Positions 23,158 to 27,548 of a DNA stretch of 27,548 bases are shown here, piece after piece. How positions within the stretch are numbered: position 1 is the stretch's first letter; each line of letters begins with the position of its first letter. The position numbers were made by a program, and so were the translations under genes. The stretch covers positions 1 through 27,548 of the forward strand of contig JBHHXI010000023.1 of assembly GCA_046756945.1 (NCBI GenBank). The letters run 5' to 3'. The stretch is from JACZQZ01 sp046756945 (lineage in GTDB: Bacteria > Pseudomonadota > Alphaproteobacteria > Rhodospirillales > 2-02-FULL-58-16). A model generated the notes under the pieces. That model saw nothing but the letters and a program-made list of their open reading frames with translations. It was not told the origin of the DNA and made no database searches.

Positions 23158-23428
23158 GGTTCACGCGACCCTTTCCTGCTTGAAGGAACCGGCGATTTCC
23201 TCCCATGCCGGCAGGCGGTCGAGCACGCCCACTTCGGCCAGATATTCACGGTCGAGCGAGGGAACCGCCATTTCCCGGGGATCCATCTCCGCCCGGTCTT
23301 CGCGGGTCAGGTACTGGGCCGCGTGCACGGCGGTCAGGGCGTTGACCTCCGGGCAGTGGCTCCGCCTGGGCTCGTGATGATAGGCCACCGCCTCGATGAT
23401 GGGACCGCTGAACCCCCAAAGTCCGAGA
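22516..23428. repeat. Tandem duplication, copy B
   Basis: Partner of 21251-22130. It spans the 3' end of the HDOD gene, the 3-bp spacer, and the receiver plus first part of the output domain of the next regulator. Homology ends at about 22516, exactly where the REC-LuxR protein switches to its HTH tail. Confidence 0.85.
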
Positions 23429-24408
23429 AGATAGGCGCCGAGCGCCGCATGGTCGGCGTGGAAGACCTGCTGTTCCGCCTCGGCGATGCCGATAGCCTGT
23501 TGACCGGCGCCCGTGTCGGCGACGGCGGTCTTCTCGAGGAAGGACACGACCTTCCTGAACTTGCTGGGCCAGGTGGCGACGAGAAGCAGGGTTCCGATAT
23601 GGGAAAGCACGCCGGCGCATCGTGCGTGCTCGGCGACGAAGCTGTCGAGATTCTCCGCCTCGGCGATGGCCTTGGCCACCGAGCCGATGGCAAGGCAACG
23701 CCGGTTCAATGTCTCCAGCGTCGACGCCAGTTCCTTGTCCCCGAGATACTGGGAGAACACGCCGGCGGACAAAACGACGGACTTGATGGTTTCCAGGCCA
23801 AGCAGTTGAACCGCCTGCAAGGGCGTCGTCGCTTTCGTCGGAAGGGCGAAGTAGGCCGAGTTGACGAGGCGCAGGATCTGGGAGGTCAAGGCGATGTCAC
23901 CGGCAATGATCTCCGCCACCGCCGCCGCCGAGCCCTCCGGCGAGTCCAGTTCCTCGAGAAGCTCGAAATAGACCGCGGACGGCGTCGGAAGTGTCTTCAA
24001 GCCGGAGACCAGACGGCGCAGGCCTTCCGAGGCGAGCAGCGTGCGCAGGCCCAGCACCCGCTCGATGACGTTGATCATCATGTCCTGATCGCATGGCTTG
24101 GCCAGGTACTGATGGGTCGGTCCCACCGTGCGCAGCACGCTCTCTTTTTCGGCGTAGCCGGACAGAATGATCCGTGCGGTGTCGGGATAGCGCCTTTGGA
24201 CTTCGCCGAGCAACTGGGCGCCATCCATCCCCGGCATCCGCATGTCCGCGATGACCACGTCGAAGGGCGCTTTTTCCATGGCGGCCAGCGCCTTTTCGCC
24301 GCTGTCGACGAAGACCATGTCCCACTGGGCACTGGTGCTTCGAAGCATGCGACGAAGTCCATCAAGGACATTTTCCTCATCGTCGACAAATAGAAGCCTT
24401 CGTTTCAT
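23161..24408 (-). CDS. HDOD-domain response regulator
   Basis: A 415-residue protein. The receiver (1-120) has acceptor Asp55 in VVIADMRMPGMDG and Lys in AKPCDQDMM. The HDOD domain (about 140-345) includes LPTPSAVYFELLEEL, AEIIAGDIALTSQILRLVNS, AYFALPTKATTPLQAVQLLG and AGVLSHIGTLLL, followed by a helical end with AVAYHHEPRRSHCPEVNALT. HDOD regulators have no enzymatic or DNA-binding motif and relay signals by protein contacts, often in c-di-GMP or chemosensory pathways. ATG 24408 overlaps the kinase's TGA (TGATG) and has GGAGG seven bases upstream; GTG 24411 is the alternative. Coupling to the kinase argues that it is the direct phosphorylation target. Confidence 0.9.
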   Translation of the reverse strand: MKRRLLFVDDEENVLDGLRRMLRSTSAQWDMVFVDSGEKALAAMEKAPFDVVIADMRMPGMDGAQLLGEVQRRYPDTARIILSGYAEKESVLRTVGPTHQYLAKPCDQDMMINVIERVLGLRTLLASEGLRRLVSGLKTLPTPSAVYFELLEELDSPEGSAAAVAEIIAGDIALTSQILRLVNSAYFALPTKATTPLQAVQLLGLETIKSVVLSAGVFSQYLGDKELASTLETLNRRCLAIGSVAKAIAEAENLDSFVAEHARCAGVLSHIGTLLLVATWPSKFRKVVSFLEKTAVADTGAGQQAIGIAEAEQQVFHADHAALGAYLLGLWGFSGPIIEAVAYHHEPRRSHCPEVNALTAVHAAQYLTREDRAEMDPREMAVPSLDREYLAEVGVLDRLPAWEEIAGSFKQERVA

Positions 24409-27400
24409 CACGCTGCCTCCGACGCCTTTTCCTGGGCGTCAAGGGGGAGACGAACCACGAACGTGGTTCCCTTTCCCATCTCGGTTTCAAAAAAGATTTT
24501 TCCGCCGTGCTTGTTGGTGACGATGTCTTGGCAGATCGCCAGTCCCTGCCCGGTACCTTTGCCCACCTCCTTGGTCGTGAAGAAGGGATTGAAGATCTTG
24601 TCGCGCATGTCTTCCGGAATGCCTGTACCGGTGTCGGCAACCCTGATTTCCACCCAGTCGCCGTCCTTGCGGGTGGAGATGGTGATGCGCTCCTTGCCAT
24701 CGCCGCCCTTTGCCGCGATGGCGTGGACGGCGTTGATGATCAGATTGAGGAAAACCTGGTTCACCTCGCCGGCCAGGCAAATAACCGGCGCCAGCGTCTC
24801 ATCCAGGTCAAAATCGACCTCGGCGACATGCTTCCACTCGTTGCGCGATACGGTCAACGTGCTCTTGATCGCGCGATTGATGTCGGTCGCGACCTTCTCT
24901 TTCATGCTCGGATGGGAAAATTCCTTCATGGCGAGGACGATGTCGGCGACCCGTCCGGTTCCCTCGATGGACTGCCGGGTCGCCTTTGAAAACTCGTCCA
25001 GGAGGTACTCCAGGTCGGCTTCGTCGGCCGCCGAGTCCGCCTTCCGGACCTCGCTCTCCAACACGCCCTTGTCGCGGGCGGCCTGGGCAAGCATTCGATA
25101 TTTCTTCACGACCGTACCGATATCGCCCCACGCGTCGTCGAGGAAACGCAGATTGTCGCGAATGTACTGGATGGGCGTATTGATTTCGTGCGCGATGCCG
25201 CCCGCCAGCAGACCGATGGCCTCCGTCCTTCCGGCTTGCTGAACCTCCCGCTCCAGGGCCGCTTTTTCCTCCTCGGCCCGCTTGCGCCCGGTGACGTCCA
25301 GGCACACGCCGATTAATCTCAAGGGCCGCTTTCGATCGTCCCGGACCACCGCCGCCAGTTCGTGGACGTAGGCGATACTTTGGTCTGGCCGGACGATCCG
25401 GTATTCGATGTTGTGCTCGGCATCGTCATTGATCGTCCGGTCGACGGTCTGGTTGACCCACTCCGCGTCCTCCGGATGCACATTGGCGAAGAAGTCTTTT
25501 GTCGCCGTGCTGGTGTATGTTCCCGGTTCCAGGCCCCAGATTTCGTGCATGCGGTCGTCCCAGAAGTTCGTGTCTTCCTGAATGTTCCAACAAAAAGTCC
25601 CAACGCGCGCCGCCGCGAGCGACAATCTCAGCTGCTCCTCGCTCTCGCGCAATTTCTCCTCCGCCTGCATGCGTTCGGTGATGTCCCTGAATACGACGAC
25701 CGCGCCGATCAGTTCTCCTTCCACCCGGATGGGCGTGCTCACGTACTCGACGGGAAAGCTCGTTCCATCCTTTTTCCAGAACACCTCGTCCGTGACGTGG
25801 TGGCGTTTCCCGTCCTTGAACGCCGCGTATATGGGGCATTCTTCCCGCGGATAGGAACTCCCGTCGGGTTTCGTGTGGTGCACGATATCGTGTTGAGGCA
25901 GGCCGATGAGGTCTTCGAGTTCCCACCCAACCATTTTGGCCGCCGCCGGGTTAATGAATGTCGTTCGTCCCTGAAGGTCCAGTCCGTAAATTCCCTCGCC
26001 GGCGGCTTCGAGAATCATGTCGTTCTGCTGCTTCGCCTGTAACAGCGCTTCTTCGGTCCGTTTCAGTTCGGTGACATCGGTAAACGTAACGGCGGTGCCG
26101 CCGTCGGGCGTGCGCGCTTCCCTGATCAGGCACCATTTGCCGTCGGTGAAGTGGCGCAGGATCGTGCCCCTGGGATCGCGGTGTCGTTCCAGGCGCTCAC
26201 GGATGAATTCCTCCTCGCGGCCGATGGCTTCGGCGATCATTCCGCGTTCGACGTTGGCCCTGAGCACGTCCTCGTAGCGCAACCCCTGTTCAAGCATTTC
26301 CGGGGCGGAGGGGTTAACGCGCTCGTATTCACCGTTGATGAGAATCAGGCGGTCATCGGCGTCGAAAAGGGCGAAGCCTTCCTGCAGGCTGTTCACCGCG
26401 CCCCGGAGGAGCTCCCAGCTCTCACGTATTACCAGTTCCGCCCGTTTGTGCTCGGTGATGTCCGTCCCGATGGCGCCGACGGCCACGATTTCGCCGTCGG
26501 CGTCGCGGATCGGAAACTTGACGGTGAGATAGGTGCGGAGACCGTCGTCGGAGACCCACTTTTCCTCCTCCTCGATTGACTGTCCCGATTCGATCACCTT
26601 TTGGTCGTGCCCGGCGAAGGCATCCGCCACCTTCTTGGGGAAGATGTCGCGCGACGTCTTGCCCCTGGCCTCTTCGTCGGTGACGCCGAACAGCAGCTCG
26701 GAACGGCGGTTGATCAGGGTGTACCGCCCGTCCAGGTCCTTGATGTGGATCTTGGCCGGCGAGTTGTCGAGGACGGCCCGGAACCGGGCTTCGCTCTCGC
26801 GCAGCGCTTCCTCCGCCCGCTTGCGCTCGGTGATGTCGACGATCGTGCTTTGAATCGCCGGTTCATCCTTCCACTCGACAACGGTTGCCATGTTTTCCAG
26901 ACATATGCGCGAACCGTCCTTCTTGATGGCCTCGTACTCATAATGGGAGGGCGCTTCGCCGCCTTCCATGCGAAGCTTTCTGAATTCGTCCATGCGCGGC
27001 CGGTCGTCGGGTGCGATGAGGGGGATGACCGACTCCATGGCAAGCACTTCGTCCACGGTATAGCCGTGTATTTCGGCCCACGCCTGGTTGACGTAGACGG
27101 GCCTTCGATCCTGGTGAATAAGGATTCCCTGGACGGAGCCTTCCACCAGGTTGCGGAACCGCCGCTCGGCCTCGCGCAGCGCTTCCTCCGCCCGCTTGCG
27201 CTCGGTGATGTCGGTGAGGATGAGGACCGTGCCGCCGTCGGGCAGCCGTTGTTCGTTGACCAGCAACCAACGCCCGTCCTGGCGCTCCACCTCGAAGGGT
27301 CCTTTCGGGTTGCGGTGGCGGTCCATGCGCCGGCGCAGCCATTCCTCTTCCCGGCCCACGGCCTCGGGCAGAAGACCCGCCTGGATGGCGGCCCGCAGGT

Positions 27401-27548
27401 GGTCCTCGAAGCTAGTGCCGGGCCCGGCCGTGTCGATGACTTTCCGGTTCAATTCCCGCCATGCGGCGTTGGTCAGCACGATGCGGTCGTCCGCATCGAA
27501 GAGGGCGAAAAGCTCGGAAAGCCCGTCGACGGCCAGGGCCAGCCGTTC
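24408..27548 (-). CDS. Multi-PAS sensor histidine kinase (5' end outside window)
   Basis: The frame is open to the right edge, giving 1046 visible residues; the true start lies outside. Six PAS-type domains are visible in order: a partial one at the edge (ELFALFDADDRIVLTN), FRNLVEGSVQGILIHQD, FRAVLDNSPAKIHIKDL, GFALFDADDRLILING, MILEAAGEGIYGLDLQG and LSLAAARVGTFCWNIQ, most followed by a DITERKRAEEAL-type linker. The kinase core has the phospho-acceptor His787 in GGIAHEINTPIQYI (codon 25188-25190), the N box NLIINAVHAI, G1 DTGTGIP, the F box FNPFFTTK and G2 GKGTGQGLAI. No membrane span is seen in the visible part, so it may be cytoplasmic, sensing redox or small ligands. It heads the operon and overlaps the HDOD regulator gene. 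No haem- or flavin-binding signature in the PAS domains can be asserted by eye. Confidence 0.93.
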   Translation of the reverse strand, partial: ERLALAVDGLSELFALFDADDRIVLTNAAWRELNRKVIDTAGPGTSFEDHLRAAIQAGLLPEAVGREEEWLRRRMDRHRNPKGPFEVERQDGRWLLVNEQRLPDGGTVLILTDITERKRAEEALREAERRFRNLVEGSVQGILIHQDRRPVYVNQAWAEIHGYTVDEVLAMESVIPLIAPDDRPRMDEFRKLRMEGGEAPSHYEYEAIKKDGSRICLENMATVVEWKDEPAIQSTIVDITERKRAEEALRESEARFRAVLDNSPAKIHIKDLDGRYTLINRRSELLFGVTDEEARGKTSRDIFPKKVADAFAGHDQKVIESGQSIEEEEKWVSDDGLRTYLTVKFPIRDADGEIVAVGAIGTDITEHKRAELVIRESWELLRGAVNSLQEGFALFDADDRLILINGEYERVNPSAPEMLEQGLRYEDVLRANVERGMIAEAIGREEEFIRERLERHRDPRGTILRHFTDGKWCLIREARTPDGGTAVTFTDVTELKRTEEALLQAKQQNDMILEAAGEGIYGLDLQGRTTFINPAAAKMVGWELEDLIGLPQHDIVHHTKPDGSSYPREECPIYAAFKDGKRHHVTDEVFWKKDGTSFPVEYVSTPIRVEGELIGAVVVFRDITERMQAEEKLRESEEQLRLSLAAARVGTFCWNIQEDTNFWDDRMHEIWGLEPGTYTSTATKDFFANVHPEDAEWVNQTVDRTINDDAEHNIEYRIVRPDQSIAYVHELAAVVRDDRKRPLRLIGVCLDVTGRKRAEEEKAALEREVQQAGRTEAIGLLAGGIAHEINTPIQYIRDNLRFLDDAWGDIGTVVKKYRMLAQAARDKGVLESEVRKADSAADEADLEYLLDEFSKATRQSIEGTGRVADIVLAMKEFSHPSMKEKVATDINRAIKSTLTVSRNEWKHVAEVDFDLDETLAPVICLAGEVNQVFLNLIINAVHAIAAKGGDGKERITISTRKDGDWVEIRVADTGTGIPEDMRDKIFNPFFTTKEVGKGTGQGLAICQDIVTNKHGGKIFFETEMGKGTTFVVRLPLDAQEKASEAA
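26796..26838. repeat. 43-nt direct repeat in kinase linkers, copy 1
   Basis: Identical to 27171-27213. Both encode the linker between PAS domains (TERKRAEEALRE type). This suggests recent duplication or conversion of a PAS-linker unit inside the gene. Confidence 0.8.
27171..27213. repeat. 43-nt direct repeat in kinase linkers, copy 2
   Basis: Identical to 26796-26838, 375 bp apart, which is the length of one PAS-plus-linker unit (125 codons). Confidence 0.8.

Noticed and set aside
22249..24393. 714-codon plus-strand frame opposite the response regulators
   Set aside because: It repeats the duplication in antisense and lies over two well-supported regulators; shadow frame.

Overview
The window looks like chromosomal DNA of an alphaproteobacterium, probably from the Rhodospirillales or a relative. 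The reasons are high GC with strong third-position GC bias (hence long antisense shadow ORFs), the gene order tRNA-Leu, tig, clpP, clpX, lon, hupB, tRNA-Val, a RquA-type rhodoquinone gene, and an alphaproteobacterial REP-like palindrome. The organism is inferred from this reading only; no search was run.

Left part (1-3000). A partial secreted protein of unknown function leaves the left edge on the minus strand. Next is a compact unit of sigma70-like promoter, 31-residue single-span membrane peptide and terminator. A dadA-like D-amino-acid dehydrogenase converges on it.

Respiratory part (3000-10100). This is the most unusual region. It encodes a diheme cytochrome c, a membrane-anchored tetraheme cytochrome c, a Tat-exported four-cluster Fe-S protein (NrfC type) interrupted by an in-frame amber codon, an NrfD-type quinone-site membrane protein, a one-heme remnant of a NapC/NirT cytochrome, a second paralogous diheme cytochrome c, an outer-membrane barrel, and RquA. 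The three transcription starts (first cytochrome, second cytochrome, rquA) each carry a TTGATnnnnGTCAA FNR/FixK-type site. The first also has six head-to-tail 11-bp repeats of the kind bound by OmpR/PhoB-family regulators. I read the block as an anaerobically controlled, quinone-linked, c-type-cytochrome electron-transfer module with no recognisable terminal reductase or dehydrogenase. Its substrate is unknown.

Housekeeping part (10100-20430). It holds the NAD(P)HX repair enzyme (nnr), malonyl-CoA decarboxylase, tRNA-Leu(UAG), trigger factor, ClpP, ClpX, Lon, HU and tRNA-Val(UAC). This is the conserved alphaproteobacterial protein-folding and proteolysis cluster, and the genes look intact.

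Right part (20430-27548). After tRNA-Val there is a 181-bp MITE-like element with 19-bp perfect terminal inverted repeats. Beyond it is a minus-strand signalling operon: a multi-PAS histidine kinase (5' end outside the window), an HDOD response regulator, a REC-LuxR regulator, a truncated HDOD remnant, and a REC/HD-GYP-like regulator. A tandem duplication of about 1.27 kb with a swapped output domain produced the last three. A 212-nt stretch is identical between the copies, which points to a recent event or gene conversion.
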